From NCBI GenBank assembly GCA_963722905.1, contig CAVROT010000003.1, positions 104,154 to 168,153 on the forward strand: a stretch of DNA of 64,000 bases. Direction: 5' to 3'. The position numbers were made by a program, and so were the translations under genes. Below the pieces are notes generated by a model that was given only the letters and a program-made list of their open reading frames with translations, was not told where the DNA came from and did not search any database. The stretch comes from CAVROT01 sp963722905 (GTDB lineage Bacteria > Pseudomonadota > Alphaproteobacteria > Rhodobacterales > Rhodobacteraceae). Below are positions 7,934 to 17,561 of the stretch, piece by piece; positions within the stretch are counted from its first letter, which is position 1, and each line of letters starts with the position of its first letter.

Positions 7934-8599
7934 CTAGAAGTCCAGGTCGGCATAGTGCCGGGGCGGCAGGAAACCCGGAACCTGGTCCGTCAGGATGCCG
8001 CGGAAGGCCGGGCGCGACTTGATCTTGGCATACCAGTCCTTCACCCCCGCCTGACGGTTCCAGTCGACGTCGCTGATGTAGTCGAGACAGCTCAGGTGCG
8101 CGGCGGCGGCGAAGTCGGCCAGCGTCAGCGCGTCGCCCGCCAGCCAGCGCCGCTGGTCCAGCAGCCAAGCCATGTAGTCGAGGTGGAACTTGATCGCCCG
8201 CGCGCCCGCCTTCACGTTGGCGCTGTCGGGATAGCCCTGGCCCATGACCTTCTTGTTCACCCGTTCGTAGAGCAGCTTGGTCGTGACCTCGCGCGCGAAC
8301 TTGTCGTCGAACCAGGCCACCAGACGGCGGACCTCGTGACGCGCCCCGGCGCCCTGCGGCAGCAGCGCCGGTGTCGGATGGACCTCTTCGAGATACTCGC
8401 AGATGGCACCGCTATCGCACAGCGTCAGCCCGTCGATCCGAAGCACCGGCACCTGCCCGGCCGGATTGCGGCGCAGGAAGTCTGCGTCGCGTTCCCAGTA
8501 TTTCTCGACCGCCAGGTCGTGCTCGATCTTCTTCTCGGCCAGCGTGAGGCGGACCTTGCGACAGAAGGGCGACAGCGGAACGTGGTAGAGCCTGTTCAT
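7934..8599 (-). CDS. Glutathione S-transferase family protein
   Basis: A 221-residue GST-fold protein. The N-terminal thioredoxin-like domain begins MNRLYHVPLSPFCRKVRLTL, with an SPFCRK active-site-like motif, the cis-Pro in AGQVPVL and the glutathione-gamma-Glu contact in LCDSGAICEYL. The C-terminal all-helical domain includes LAGDALTLADFAAAAHLSCL (N-capping Asp box). It could conjugate or reduce substrates with glutathione; the true substrate is unknown. Its stop codon directly abuts the queG start, which suggests a shared transcript. Confidence 0.85.
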   Translation of the reverse strand: MNRLYHVPLSPFCRKVRLTLAEKKIEHDLAVEKYWERDADFLRRNPAGQVPVLRIDGLTLCDSGAICEYLEEVHPTPALLPQGAGARHEVRRLVAWFDDKFAREVTTKLLYERVNKKVMGQGYPDSANVKAGARAIKFHLDYMAWLLDQRRWLAGDALTLADFAAAAHLSCLDYISDVDWNRQAGVKDWYAKIKSRPAFRGILTDQVPGFLPPRHYADLDF

Positions 8600-8691
8600 C
8601 GTCGGATCCCGTCTGGCGTGCGGGGGGATGGATCGGGGGCGGGCATGGCCCTAGATGCCGCAGCCCGGGCGCCGGTTCAACACCGAGCGCG

Positions 8692-9459
8692 TCACTGCTG
8701 GAAGCAGGCGGCACGGCCGTCGGCGCGAATGGTCGCCGCGCCGTCCCGGATCCGGTCCGCCCGTCGGCGCAGGGAGTCGCCCGGCGCCTCGGCCGAACGG
8801 TGCTTGGGATCGGGCAGCACCGCCGACAGACGCGCCGCCTGCACGTCGCTCAGCGCGGCGGGTTCGGTGCGGAAGTAGCGGTGGGCGGCGGCATCGACGC
8901 CAAACACGCCTTCGCCGAACTCGACCGAATTGAGGTAGACCTCGAGGATCCGCTCCTTGCTCCAGAACGCCTCGACCAGCGGCGTGATCGCGGCCTCCAG
9001 AGCCTTGCGGGGCCAGCTGCGTCCCTGCCAGAGGTAGACGTTCTTGACGACCTGCTGGCTGATGGTCGATCCGCCGCGCGTACCGCCGTCGGCGATGGCG
9101 GCGCGCACCGCCGTCATGTCGATCCCCCAGTGTTGGCAGAAGTCCGCGTCCTCCGCGGCGACGACGGCGCGCGCCATGACCGGGGCGATCTGGCCCAGCG
9201 GCACCCATTCATGGTCGATGCCGCCAAGCCGCCGCGCCTCCGAAGCCATGTAGGGCGTCGTCCAGGGATCGACGACGCCGTAGAAGGCCACGGCACCGAC
9301 GATGATCCCGGCGCCGAGCCGCGAGGCCCAGGACGCGTGCCACGCAGGGTCGCGCCGCAGGGGACCGCGCCGCATCGACGCATCCGCCATCGCGCGATTT
9401 CGCCTTCGCGCGCGCGCGCGCCGCCCGCCGCCACGTGTCTTTGCCGACGTCCGTGCCAT
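8692..9459 (-). CDS. mtgA: Monofunctional peptidoglycan glycosyltransferase
   Basis: A GT51 glycosyltransferase of 255 residues that polymerises lipid II into glycan strands without a transpeptidase domain. The hallmarks are present: AAEDADFCQHWGID (motif 1 with catalytic Glu), GGSTISQQVVKNVYLW (motif 2), WPRKALEAA, and SKERILEVYLNSVEFG. A basic N-terminus (about 30 residues) precedes one membrane anchor (about residues 47-65, LGAGIIVGAVAFYGVV). It is the first gene of the leftward set before GST-queG-App1, with gaps of about 90 bp. The last residues are not conserved. Confidence 0.92.
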   Translation of the reverse strand: MARTSAKTRGGGRRARARRRNRAMADASMRRGPLRRDPAWHASWASRLGAGIIVGAVAFYGVVDPWTTPYMASEARRLGGIDHEWVPLGQIAPVMARAVVAAEDADFCQHWGIDMTAVRAAIADGGTRGGSTISQQVVKNVYLWQGRSWPRKALEAAITPLVEAFWSKERILEVYLNSVEFGEGVFGVDAAAHRYFRTEPAALSDVQAARLSAVLPDPKHRSAEAPGDSLRRRADRIRDGAATIRADGRAACFQQ

Positions 9460-9613
9460 GCCCCGTCCTAGACCGCCGCCGGACGCCGCGCGTCAAGGCG
9501 GAGTTCCGCCAATCGCCGCGGCCTGCGTCGCCCTTCCCGCCGTCATCGTTGGCGGTCCTGCCGATCCCCGCGGCGATCGGCGCGCACGTGCACTGCCCGG
9601 CCGGACCCAGCCG

Positions 9614-12600
9614 TCATTCCGCCGGGACGGCGACGTCCTCGATCCCCAGAGGTACCGACAGGCGCGAGATCATCTCGCGCGGACAGATCTGGACGAAGTG
9701 GCGCCGCTCTTCCTCCCAATGCTGAAGGATACCCTCGGCGCGGCGGCTGCGCGTCTCTGCATGGTGACGCTCGATCAGGCCGCGCAGCTCGCCGGCCCAG
9801 TGATCGACCGTGACGGCGCAGGTCACAAGCGTCTCCATGTTCAGCAGCGTCGCCGACAGGCCGCGCGGATCGTAGACATAGGCCATGCCCCCCGTCATCC
9901 CGGCACCGAAGTTGGCCCCTATGGCCCCCAGGATCACCGCGACGCCGCCGGTCATGTATTCGCAGCCGTTCGATCCGCACCCCTCGATCACCGTCCGCGC
10001 GCCCGAGTTGCGCACCGCGAACCGTTCGCCCGCGCGCCCCGCCGCGAAGAGGAAGCCGTCCGTCGCGCCGTAGAGAACCGTGTTGCCGATGATCGTGTTG
10101 TCGCCTGCGACCAGAGGCGAGGCCATCGGCGGGCGCACCACGATGGTGCCGCCCGACAACCCCTTGCCGACGTAGTCGTTGGCGTCGCCCGACACCTCGA
10201 TCTTCAGCCCCGGGGCCGCGAAGGCGCCCAGCGACTGCCCCGCGCTGCCCGTCAGCTTCACGTGCAGATGGTCGGGCTGCAGCCCGTTGTCGCGCATCCC
10301 GAAGCGCGCGACGATGTGCGACGACACGCGCGTGCCGACGGTGCGCTGCGTGTTGCTGACCGCGTAGGACAGCTGCATCTTCTCGCCGTCCTTGAGGAAC
10401 CTCTCGGCGTCGCGCACGATCTCGGCATCCAGCGTGTCGGGCACCGGGTTGCGGGGCTTGTCGCGCTCGTAGCTCTGGCCGAGCGACCCGTCCACGGTGA
10501 TCAGCAGCGGGTTCAGGTCGAGGTCGTCCAGATGCGCCGAGCCGCGGCTGACCTGGCTCAGCAGATCGGCCCGGCCGATGACCTCTGCCAGCGACCGCGC
10601 GCCTATGGAGGCGAGGATCTCGCGCACCTCCTGGGCGTAGAAGCCGATGAGGTTCACCACCTTGTCGGCATTGCCGGTGAACTTATCGCGCAGGCGGGGG
10701 TCCTGCGTGCAGACGCCGACGGGACAGGTGTTGGACTGGCACTGTCGCACCATGATGCAGCCCATCGCGATCAGCGCCGCCGTGCCGATGCCGTATTCCT
10801 CGGCCCCCAGCATCGCCGCCATGACGATGTCGCGCCCCGTCCGCAGGCCGCCATCGGTGCGCAGCGTGACGCGGCTGCGCAGGTTGTTCATCGACAGGAC
10901 CTGATGCGCCTCTGTCAGCCCCATCTCCCACGGCAGGCCGGCGTACTTGATGCTGGTGGCGGGGCTGGCCCCGGTGCCGCCGTTGTGGCCCGAGATGAGA
11001 ATGATGTCGGCCTTGGCCTTGGCCACGCCCGCGGCGATGGTGCCGACACCCGACGACGCCACCAGCTTGACCGTGACCTTGGCGCGCGGGTTGATCTGCT
11101 TGAGGTCGTAGATCAGCTGCGCCAGATCCTCGATGCTGTAGATGTCGTGGTGGGGCGGCGGGCTGATCAGCGTGACGCCCGGCGTCGAATGGCGCAGCCG
11201 TGCGATCAGCTCGGTCACTTTCATGCCGGGCAGCTGGCCGCCTTCGCCGGGCTTGGCGCCCTGCGCGACCTTGATCTCCAACTCCTCGCACTGGTTGAGG
11301 TATTCCGCCGTCACCCCGAAGCGGCCGGACGCCACCTGCTTGATCTTGGCGCTGGGGTTGTCGCCGTTGGGCTCGGGATGGAAATGCGCCGGATCCTCGC
11401 CGCCCTCGCCCGAGTCGGACTTCGCACCGATGCGGTTCATCGCGACGTTCAGGGTCTTGTGCGCCTCGGGCGACTGAGCGCGCCCAGCGACATGCCGGGC
11501 GTCACGAACCGCTTGCGTATGGCGGTGATGCTCTCGACCTCGGTGATGGGGACCGGCTTGCCCAGCGGCTTGATGTCCAGCAGGTCGCGCAGGTGGATGG
11601 GCGGGTTCGACCGCATCCGCGCGACGTATTGCGTCCACATCTGATAGGAGGCCCGGTCGCAGGCGGCCTGCAGCATGTGCATGCTCGACGCCTCCCACGC
11701 GTGGGTCTCGCCCGAGCGGCGGGCCTTGTAGAACCCGCCGATGGGCATGACCGCGGCGGAGCCCGCGGTGCCTCCGGTCAGCCAGCCGCGGTGCGTGCAC
11801 CTCCTCGACCTTGCGCTGGATGCCGCCGACGCCGATTCCCGAGATGCGGCTCTGCATGCCGGGGAAGTATTCGGCCACCAGGGCGCGGCTGAGGCCCACC
11901 GCCTCGAAGTTCAGGCCGCCCCGATAGGACGACACGACCGAGATCCCCATCTTGGCCATGATCTTCAGCAGCCCGGCGTCGATGGCCTTGCGGTAGCGGC
12001 TGACCGCCTCGGTCAGGGTGCCGTCGATGAGGCCGCGGTCGATGCGGTCGGCGATGCTGTCCTCGGCGAGGTAGGCGTTCACCACCGTCGCGCCGCAGCC
12101 GATCAGAACCGCGAAATAGTGCGGGTCGATGCATTCCGCGGACCGGACGTTGAGCGAGCAGAAGGTCCGCAGCCCCTTGCGCGTGAGCCACGAATGGACC
12201 GCCGATGTCGCAAGGATCATCGGCATGCCGGCCCGGCCGGCGTCCTGCGCGCGGTCGGTCAGCACGATGTGCCCGCTGCCCGAGCGCACCGCATCCTCGG
12301 CCTCGGCGCGGATGCGCGCCAGCCCGTCCAGCAGCGTCCGAGGTCCGCCACCCACGGGGAAGGTGCAGTCGATCTCGGCCGAGGGCGCGTTGAAGGCCGC
12401 CGTCAGCGCGTCGAACTGCGCATTGGCGACGAAGGGGCTGTCCAGCACCAGGATCTCGGTCTGGGCGCTGCTTTCGTCGAGCACGTTCTTGAGGTTTCCG
12501 AACCGCGTCTTGAGGCTCATCACGCGGTATTCGCGCAAGCTGTCGATGGGCGGGTTCGTCACCTGGCTGAAGTTCTGCCGGAAGAAATGGCTGAGCGGGC

Positions 12601-14173
12601 GGTAGGTCTCGCTCAGCACGGCCGAGGGCGTGTCGTCGCCCATGGAGGCCAGCGTCTCCTTGCCGTCCTCGGCCATGGGGGCCAGGATCTGCTCCAGCTC
12701 CTCCATGGTGTAGCCCGCCGCGACCTGACGGCGCCGCAGGTCGTCGCCGCCGTGCAGCGCCACCTCGGTGACGCCGGCCAGCAGGCCGTCGAGCTCGTTG
12801 ATCCTGCCGACCCAGTCGCCGAAGGGCTGGGCGGCCGACAGCGCGTCCTTGACCTCGCGGTCGTGTAGCAGCCGCCCCTCCGCCATGTCGACGGCCAGCA
12901 TCTGGCCCGGACCCAGTGCGCCCTTCTCGACGACTGTCGCCTCGTCGACGGGCACCATACCCGCCTCCGATCCGGCGATGACCAGTCCGTCGCCCGTAAC
13001 GACGTAGCGCATGGGGCGCAGCCCGTTGCGGTCGAGCCCGGCGCAGACCCAGCGCCCGTCCGTCATGGCCAGCGCCGCGGGCCCGTCCCACGGCTCCATC
13101 ACCGAGTTGCAGTAGGAGTACATGTCGCGCCAGGCCTGCGGCAGCTCCTCGGCCTGCTTGGACCAGCTTTCGGGCACCATCATCGTCTTGGCCATCGGCG
13201 CACTGCGCCCGGCGCGGACCAGCACCTCGAACACCGCGTCCAGCGCGGCGCTGTCGCTCGAGCCCTGGGCGACGATCGGCTTTATGTCCTCGGCCATGTC
13301 GCCGAACGTGCTGGACGCCATGCGGATCTCGTGGCTGCGCATCCAGTTGAGGTTGCCCTTCAGCGTGTTGATCTCGCCGTTATGGGCCAGCATGCGGAAC
13401 GGCTGCGCCAGCCACCACTGCGGGAAGGTGTTGGTGGAATAGCGCTGGTGGTAGATGGCGAAGGCGCTCTCGAACCTCTCGTCCATGAGGTCGGGATAGA
13501 ACTCGGCCACGTCCTGGGCCAGCATCATGCCCTTGTAGATGATCGACCGGCACGAGAGCGAGCAGAGGTACAGTTCCTTCACGCCGACGGCCGCCGCGGC
13601 CTTCTCGATCCGGCGGCGGATGACGTAGAGCTCGCGCTCGAACGCCTCGGGGCCGAGGCCCTTGGCGTCCGAGATCAGGATCTGCTCGATCTCGGGCCGG
13701 GTCGCGTTGGCCTTGTCGCCCAGGCAGGCGATGTTCACCGGCACGTGCCGCCAGCCGTAGATGGTATGGCCCATGCGCAGGACCTCGGTCTCGACGATGG
13801 TGCGGCAGGTCTCCTGCGCGCCGAAGTCGGTGCGGGGCAGGAATACCTGGCCGACGGCCATGATCCGGTCCTCGTGGGGTTCGTGGCCGGTGCGCCGGAT
13901 CTGGTCGTGGAAGAACGGCACCGGGATCTGCACGTGGATGCCGGCGCCGTCGCCGGTCTTGCCGTCGGCGTCCACGGCGCCACGATGCCAGACGGCCTTG
14001 AGCGCGTCGATCCCGTTCTGCACCACCCGCCGGCTGGCCTTGCCGTCGATGCTGACCACCAGCCCGACGCCGCAGGACGCATGCTCGTCCGCGGCGCGGT
14101 AGAGCGAATTGGCGTCCATCCACGCGCGGCGCTTCGTTTCGGCGGCGACCCAGTCGGTATCGAATGTCGTCAT
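9614..14173 (-). CDS. gltB: Glutamate synthase large subunit, with double frameshift
   Basis: The alpha subunit of NADPH-glutamate synthase (about 1519 codons). It hydrolyses glutamine and reductively aminates 2-oxoglutarate with GltD. The N-terminal amidotransferase nucleophile is Cys34 in HASCGVGLV, exposed by propeptide removal. The 3Fe-4S motif is CIMVRQCQSNTCPVGVC, and the C-terminal GXGXG beta-helix is recognisable. The start at 14173 overlaps the upstream GFA gene by 4 bp. About codons 795-900 (near 11475-11791) are read in the wrong frame. The expected GGTAGSAAVMPIGGFYKARR to TPGMSLGALS stretch is intact in another frame, so an extra G near 11790 and a second indel near 11475 cancel out. 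The encoded protein as written would lose the start of its FMN domain. Confidence 0.85.
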   Translation of the reverse strand: MTTFDTDWVAAETKRRAWMDANSLYRAADEHASCGVGLVVSIDGKASRRVVQNGIDALKAVWHRGAVDADGKTGDGAGIHVQIPVPFFHDQIRRTGHEPHEDRIMAVGQVFLPRTDFGAQETCRTIVETEVLRMGHTIYGWRHVPVNIACLGDKANATRPEIEQILISDAKGLGPEAFERELYVIRRRIEKAAAAVGVKELYLCSLSCRSIIYKGMMLAQDVAEFYPDLMDERFESAFAIYHQRYSTNTFPQWWLAQPFRMLAHNGEINTLKGNLNWMRSHEIRMASSTFGDMAEDIKPIVAQGSSDSAALDAVFEVLVRAGRSAPMAKTMMVPESWSKQAEELPQAWRDMYSYCNSVMEPWDGPAALAMTDGRWVCAGLDRNGLRPMRYVVTGDGLVIAGSEAGMVPVDEATVVEKGALGPGQMLAVDMAEGRLLHDREVKDALSAAQPFGDWVGRINELDGLLAGVTEVALHGGDDLRRRQVAAGYTMEELEQILAPMAEDGKETLASMGDDTPSAVLSETYRPLSHFFRQNFSQVTNPPIDSLREYRVMSLKTRFGNLKNVLDESSAQTEILVLDSPFVANAQFDALTAAFNAPSAEIDCTFPVGGGPRTLLDGLARIRAEAEDAVRSGSGHIVLTDRAQDAGRAGMPMILATSAVHSWLTRKGLRTFCSLNVRSAECIDPHYFAVLIGCGATVVNAYLAEDSIADRIDRGLIDGTLTEAVSRYRKAIDAGLLKIMAKMGISVVSSYRGGLNFEAVGLSRALVAEYFPGMQSRISGIGVGGIQRKVEEVHAPRLADRRHRGLRRGHAHRRVLQGPPLGRDPRVGGVEHAHAAGRLRPGLLSDVDAIRRADAVEPAHPPARPAGHQAAGQAGPHHRGREHHRHTQAVRDARHVAGRAQSPEAHKTLNVAMNRIGAKSDSGEGGEDPAHFHPEPNGDNPSAKIKQVASGRFGVTAEYLNQCEELEIKVAQGAKPGEGGQLPGMKVTELIARLRHSTPGVTLISPPPHHDIYSIEDLAQLIYDLKQINPRAKVTVKLVASSGVGTIAAGVAKAKADIILISGHNGGTGASPATSIKYAGLPWEMGLTEAHQVLSMNNLRSRVTLRTDGGLRTGRDIVMAAMLGAEEYGIGTAALIAMGCIMVRQCQSNTCPVGVCTQDPRLRDKFTGNADKVVNLIGFYAQEVREILASIGARSLAEVIGRADLLSQVSRGSAHLDDLDLNPLLITVDGSLGQSYERDKPRNPVPDTLDAEIVRDAERFLKDGEKMQLSYAVSNTQRTVGTRVSSHIVARFGMRDNGLQPDHLHVKLTGSAGQSLGAFAAPGLKIEVSGDANDYVGKGLSGGTIVVRPPMASPLVAGDNTIIGNTVLYGATDGFLFAAGRAGERFAVRNSGARTVIEGCGSNGCEYMTGGVAVILGAIGANFGAGMTGGMAYVYDPRGLSATLLNMETLVTCAVTVDHWAGELRGLIERHHAETRSRRAEGILQHWEEERRHFVQICPREMISRLSVPLGIEDVAVPAE

Positions 14174-14607
14174 GGCGCGTTCCCCCCGTCCACGTGCGGA
14201 TTGTCCCGTTCGTATTCGTCTTTCGTGATGCGAGGATGGTCCCCGGCCAGCGCGTATCCGTCCGGCGCGCAGTCGGCATAGACCTCGCGCACCAGCGTCG
14301 CGTCTCCCGCGTTGTCGAAAAGGCCCGGCAGCAGTTCGTGCGGGCCATCCGCATCCCCACCGACATCGCGCAGCCACAGGGCCGACCCGCAGACCTCGCA
14401 CCAGGCCCGTTCCGAGAACGGAGAGGACCGATAGATCCTGACCGGGCCGGTGACGACCACGCGCGTCCCGTCGATCCCCATCTGGACACCCCCGGACCAG
14501 CGTCGGCACATCTCGCAATGGCACGCGCTGATCCCGCCCGCCAGCAAGGCGCTGATCCGCACCGCGCCGCATAGGCAGCGGCCCTCCTGCGCTTCGGCGT
14601 ACGTCAT
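14170..14607 (-). CDS. GFA/CENP-V family zinc protein (copy 1)
   Basis: A 145-residue member of the GFA (glutathione-dependent formaldehyde-activating-like) family. The zinc ligands are in GRCLCGAVRI, ACHCEMCRRWSG and WCEVCGSALW, the full Cys pattern of the fold. Most members have no demonstrated activity. It overlaps the gltB start (ATGA) and lies 49 bp downstream of a paralogue. The two copies share the CRRWSGG signature and a similar C-terminal YALAGDH / HAFAGDR motif, so they look like a tandem duplication inside the glt operon. Confidence 0.82.
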   Translation of the reverse strand: MTYAEAQEGRCLCGAVRISALLAGGISACHCEMCRRWSGGVQMGIDGTRVVVTGPVRIYRSSPFSERAWCEVCGSALWLRDVGGDADGPHELLPGLFDNAGDATLVREVYADCAPDGYALAGDHPRITKDEYERDNPHVDGGNAP

Positions 14608-14656
14608 GCGCGACCCTCCGGCACCTGCCGGCGACGCCCGGACCAGGTGGGCCCGC

Positions 14657-15097
14657 TCACGCGTCGCCGCCTCCGACCATCGCCAACAGCTCGGCCTCGG
14701 TCATGCGGGTGCGATCCCCGGCGAAGGCGTGACCGGCGGGCTTGTGGTCGATGAAGACCTCGGTCTTCAACTCCAGCCCGTCCAGGCTGTCGAGCATGCC
14801 GGCGCTCAGCGACATCATGCCCTGGTTGGGTCCGGGCATGGTCAGCTTCCAGTAGAGGGATGACCCACAGGTGTCGCAGAACGCCCGTTCGGCCCAGTCG
14901 GAGCTGCGAAAGGTGCGGATATGCTGCGTCCCGCCGAACGAGACCCGGTCCCCGGTCGTCTGCACCCCCATCTCGATGCCGCCGGACCAGCGGCGGCACA
15001 TGGCGCAGTGGCAGGCACCGTAGCCATCCGGCACCGCGTCCAGCGCAACTGTCACCGCGCCGCAGAGGCAGCGGCCCGTCGTCCTCGGATCCGTCAT
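14657..15097 (-). CDS. GFA/CENP-V family zinc protein (copy 2)
   Basis: A 146-residue paralogue of the neighbouring GFA protein, with GRCLCGAVTV, ACHCAMCRRWSGG and FCDTCGSSLYW as zinc-binding segments. It starts 13 bp after the gltD stop, so it is almost certainly in the gltD-GFA-GFA-gltB transcript. The role is unknown; a glutathione or formaldehyde link is only suggested by the family name. Confidence 0.82.
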   Translation of the reverse strand: MTDPRTTGRCLCGAVTVALDAVPDGYGACHCAMCRRWSGGIEMGVQTTGDRVSFGGTQHIRTFRSSDWAERAFCDTCGSSLYWKLTMPGPNQGMMSLSAGMLDSLDGLELKTEVFIDHKPAGHAFAGDRTRMTEAELLAMVGGGDA

Positions 15098-15110
15098 GCC
15101 GACCCTCCCC

Positions 15111-16544
15111 TCATTCCGCGGCGATGGCCGTCGCCGCGGCGAACCGCGCCAGCATCGCCTCGGCGGCCTCGCGCCCGTCGCGGATGGCCCAGACCACGAG
15201 GGAGGCGCCGCGCTGGATGTCGCCGCAGGCGTAGACCCCGTCCAGCGACGTCTCGTGGCTGCGGAAATCGGCGATGACGGTGCCCCAGCGCGAGACCTCC
15301 AGCCCCTCGACGCCCCAGAGGCGCGGCAGATCCTCGGGCTCGAATCCCAGTGCCTTCACCACGAGGTCGGCGTCCTCGGCATAGTCCGACCCCTCGATCA
15401 GCTCGGGCATCTGGCGCCCGGTCGCATCGGCCGCGCCCAGACGCATCCGCTGCACCATGACGCCGCTCACCGCGTCGCCGACGAACCCCTTGGGCGCGGA
15501 CAGCCACACGAACTCGACCCCCTCTTCCTCGGCGTTGGCGACCTCGCGCTGGCTGCCGGGCATGTTGCCCCGGTCGCGCCGGTAGAGGCACTTGACGCTG
15601 GCCGCGCCCTGCCGGACGGCGGTGCGCACGCAGTCCATCGCGGTGTCGCCGCCGCCGATCACGACGACGCGCTTGCCGGCCGCGTCCAGCGCGCCGCTGT
15701 CGAAAGCGGGCACCGCATCGCCGAAGGACTTGCGGTTGCTGGCGGTCAGGAAGTCGATGGCGGCCACGATCCCCTCGGCGCCCACGCCGGGCGCCTGCAG
15801 GTCGCGGGTCTTGTAGACGCCGGTGGCGATCAGCACCGCGTCATGGGCGCCGCGGACCTCGTCCCACGCGATGTCGACGCCCACGTCGCAGTTCAGCCGG
15901 AAGGCGACGCCGCCCTCCTCAAGCTGGCGGACGCGGCGCATCACCACGTCCTTCTCCAGCTTGAAGCCGGGGATGCCGTAGGTCATGAGCCCGCCCGCGC
16001 GGTCGTAGCGGTCATAGACGGTGACCTGCACGCCGGCGCGGCGCAGCAGGTCGGCGGCGGCCAGCCCGCCGGGGCCGGCACCGACGATGCCTACGCTTTC
16101 GCCCCGCTCGCCCGCGTTGGAGATCGGCGCGACCCAGCCTTCCTCCCACGCGGTGTCGGTCACGTACTTTTCGACCGACCCGATGGTGACGGTGCCGTGG
16201 CCCGACTGCTCGATCACGCAGTTGCCTTCGCACAGCCGGTCCTGCGGGCAGATGCGGCCGCAGATCTCGGGGAAGGTGTTGGTGGCCTGCGCCACGTCGT
16301 AGGCCTCGCGCAGACGGCCCTCTGCCGTGAGGCGCAACCAGTCGGGAATATTGTTGTGCAGCGGACAGTGCGACTGGCAATAGGGCACGCCGCACTGGCT
16401 GCACCGGCCCGCCTGATCGGCAGCCTTGTCCGGGTCGAATTCGTCGTAGATCTCGGCAAAGTCGCCGCGGCGCAGGTCCGGCGGACGCTTGTCGGGCATG
16501 TCCCGCCCAAGGTCGACGAAGCGCAGCATCCTGTCACCGGCCAT
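15111..16544 (-). CDS. gltD: Glutamate synthase small subunit
   Basis: The beta subunit of NADPH-glutamate synthase (477 residues). It takes electrons from NADPH via FAD and passes them through 4Fe-4S clusters to GltB. The N-terminal cluster domain shows CSQCGVPYCQSHCPLHNNIP and CGRICPQDRLCEGNCV. The FAD site is GIVGAGPGGLAAA, the NADPH site VVIGGGDTAMDC, and the C-terminal FAD contact GVYACGDIQRGASLV. It is the first gene of the leftward operon; GAGGGGGG lies about 7 bases before the start codon. The region to uppP is divergent. Confidence 0.95.
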   Translation of the reverse strand: MAGDRMLRFVDLGRDMPDKRPPDLRRGDFAEIYDEFDPDKAADQAGRCSQCGVPYCQSHCPLHNNIPDWLRLTAEGRLREAYDVAQATNTFPEICGRICPQDRLCEGNCVIEQSGHGTVTIGSVEKYVTDTAWEEGWVAPISNAGERGESVGIVGAGPGGLAAADLLRRAGVQVTVYDRYDRAGGLMTYGIPGFKLEKDVVMRRVRQLEEGGVAFRLNCDVGVDIAWDEVRGAHDAVLIATGVYKTRDLQAPGVGAEGIVAAIDFLTASNRKSFGDAVPAFDSGALDAAGKRVVVIGGGDTAMDCVRTAVRQGAASVKCLYRRDRGNMPGSQREVANAEEEGVEFVWLSAPKGFVGDAVSGVMVQRMRLGAADATGRQMPELIEGSDYAEDADLVVKALGFEPEDLPRLWGVEGLEVSRWGTVIADFRSHETSLDGVYACGDIQRGASLVVWAIRDGREAAEAMLARFAAATAIAAE

Positions 16545-16689
16545 GACCGTTCCCCCCTCGATAGCCCTGACGCCTTAGCGGCCGTGGGCGGATGATAAAA
16601 GACAGCTATACTGACCCATTTCAGGCGTCCGATGGCAGTCGGTACCAAGATGCTGCCATGATCGCAGCGGATAGATCTCAGACCGGACC

Positions 16690-16695
16690 TATAAT
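16690..16695 (+). promoter_or_regulatory. Possible -10 element upstream of uppP
   Basis: A perfect TATAAT lies 62 bases before the uppP start in the gltD-uppP divergent region. The hexamer 17 bases upstream of it does not resemble TTGACA, so this is only a weak promoter call. Confidence 0.3.
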
Positions 16696-16757
16696 GCCGC
16701 TTTCGCAGGCGTCGGAGGCTGATAGGTTCCGATCGAATCAAGATCGGCGCAACCCGG

Positions 16758-17561
16758 ATGACCCTGTTCCACATCGTCCTCGTCGCCCTGATTCAGGGTG
16801 TGACCGAGTTCCTGCCCGTCTCCTCCTCCGGCCACCTGATCCTTCTGCCGCTGCTGACCGACATGCCCGACCAGGGACAGGTGATCGACGTCGCAGTCCA
16901 TGTGGGCACATTGGGCGCGGTAGTTCTCTACTTCTGGCGGGATGTCGCGCTGGCTGCTGGCGGCACGCTGCGCCTGCTGCGCGGCAAGGTCGATACGCGC
17001 GGCGCGTTCCTTGCGCTCTGCCTCGCTGTCGCAACTGTACCGGTGGTCGTCGCCGGGCTGGTCCTGAATCTCACCGGGCTGGACGACGCGATGCGGTCGG
17101 TGGCCGTCATCGGCTGGGCGATGCTGGGCTTTGGCCTGGTCCTGTGGTGGGCCGACCGACGCGGCGCGACGGACCGCCGGGCCGAAAGCTGGACGCTGCG
17201 CCACGCCGCCATCATGGGGCTTTGGCAGGCGGTCGCCCTGATCCCGGGCACGTCGCGGTCCGGGATCACCATCACCGCCGCGCGCCTGCTGGGCTACGAC
17301 CGCGCAGACGGCGCCCGGCTGGCCATGCTGATGTCGATCCCGACGATCCTCGCCTCGGGCCTGCTGCTGGGGGTCGAGGTCGCGGCGTCGGCCGATGCGG
17401 CTGCCGCGCGCGACGGGGCCGTCGCCGCGGCACTGGCCTTCGTCGCGGCACTGGCCGCGTTGGCCGTCATGATGAGGCTGCTGAGGTCGGTCAGCTTCAC
17501 GCCCTACGTGATCTACCGCGTGATCCTGGGCCTGATCCTGCTGGCGATCGCCTACGGCTGA
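16758..17561 (+). CDS. uppP: Undecaprenyl-diphosphate phosphatase
   Basis: An integral membrane phosphatase of 267 residues (UppP/BacA). It dephosphorylates undecaprenyl pyrophosphate to recycle the lipid carrier for peptidoglycan. Both signature regions are present: GVTEFLPVSSSGH with the catalytic Glu (about residues 14-26) and PGTSRSGITITAARLLG (about residues 174-190). Several hydrophobic segments span the protein. It is divergent from gltD and convergent with the NDUFA9-like gene, overlapping its 3' end by 10 bp. Confidence 0.93.
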   Translation: MTLFHIVLVALIQGVTEFLPVSSSGHLILLPLLTDMPDQGQVIDVAVHVGTLGAVVLYFWRDVALAAGGTLRLLRGKVDTRGAFLALCLAVATVPVVVAGLVLNLTGLDDAMRSVAVIGWAMLGFGLVLWWADRRGATDRRAESWTLRHAAIMGLWQAVALIPGTSRSGITITAARLLGYDRADGARLAMLMSIPTILASGLLLGVEVAASADAAAARDGAVAAALAFVAALAALAVMMRLLRSVSFTPYVIYRVILGLILLAIAYG

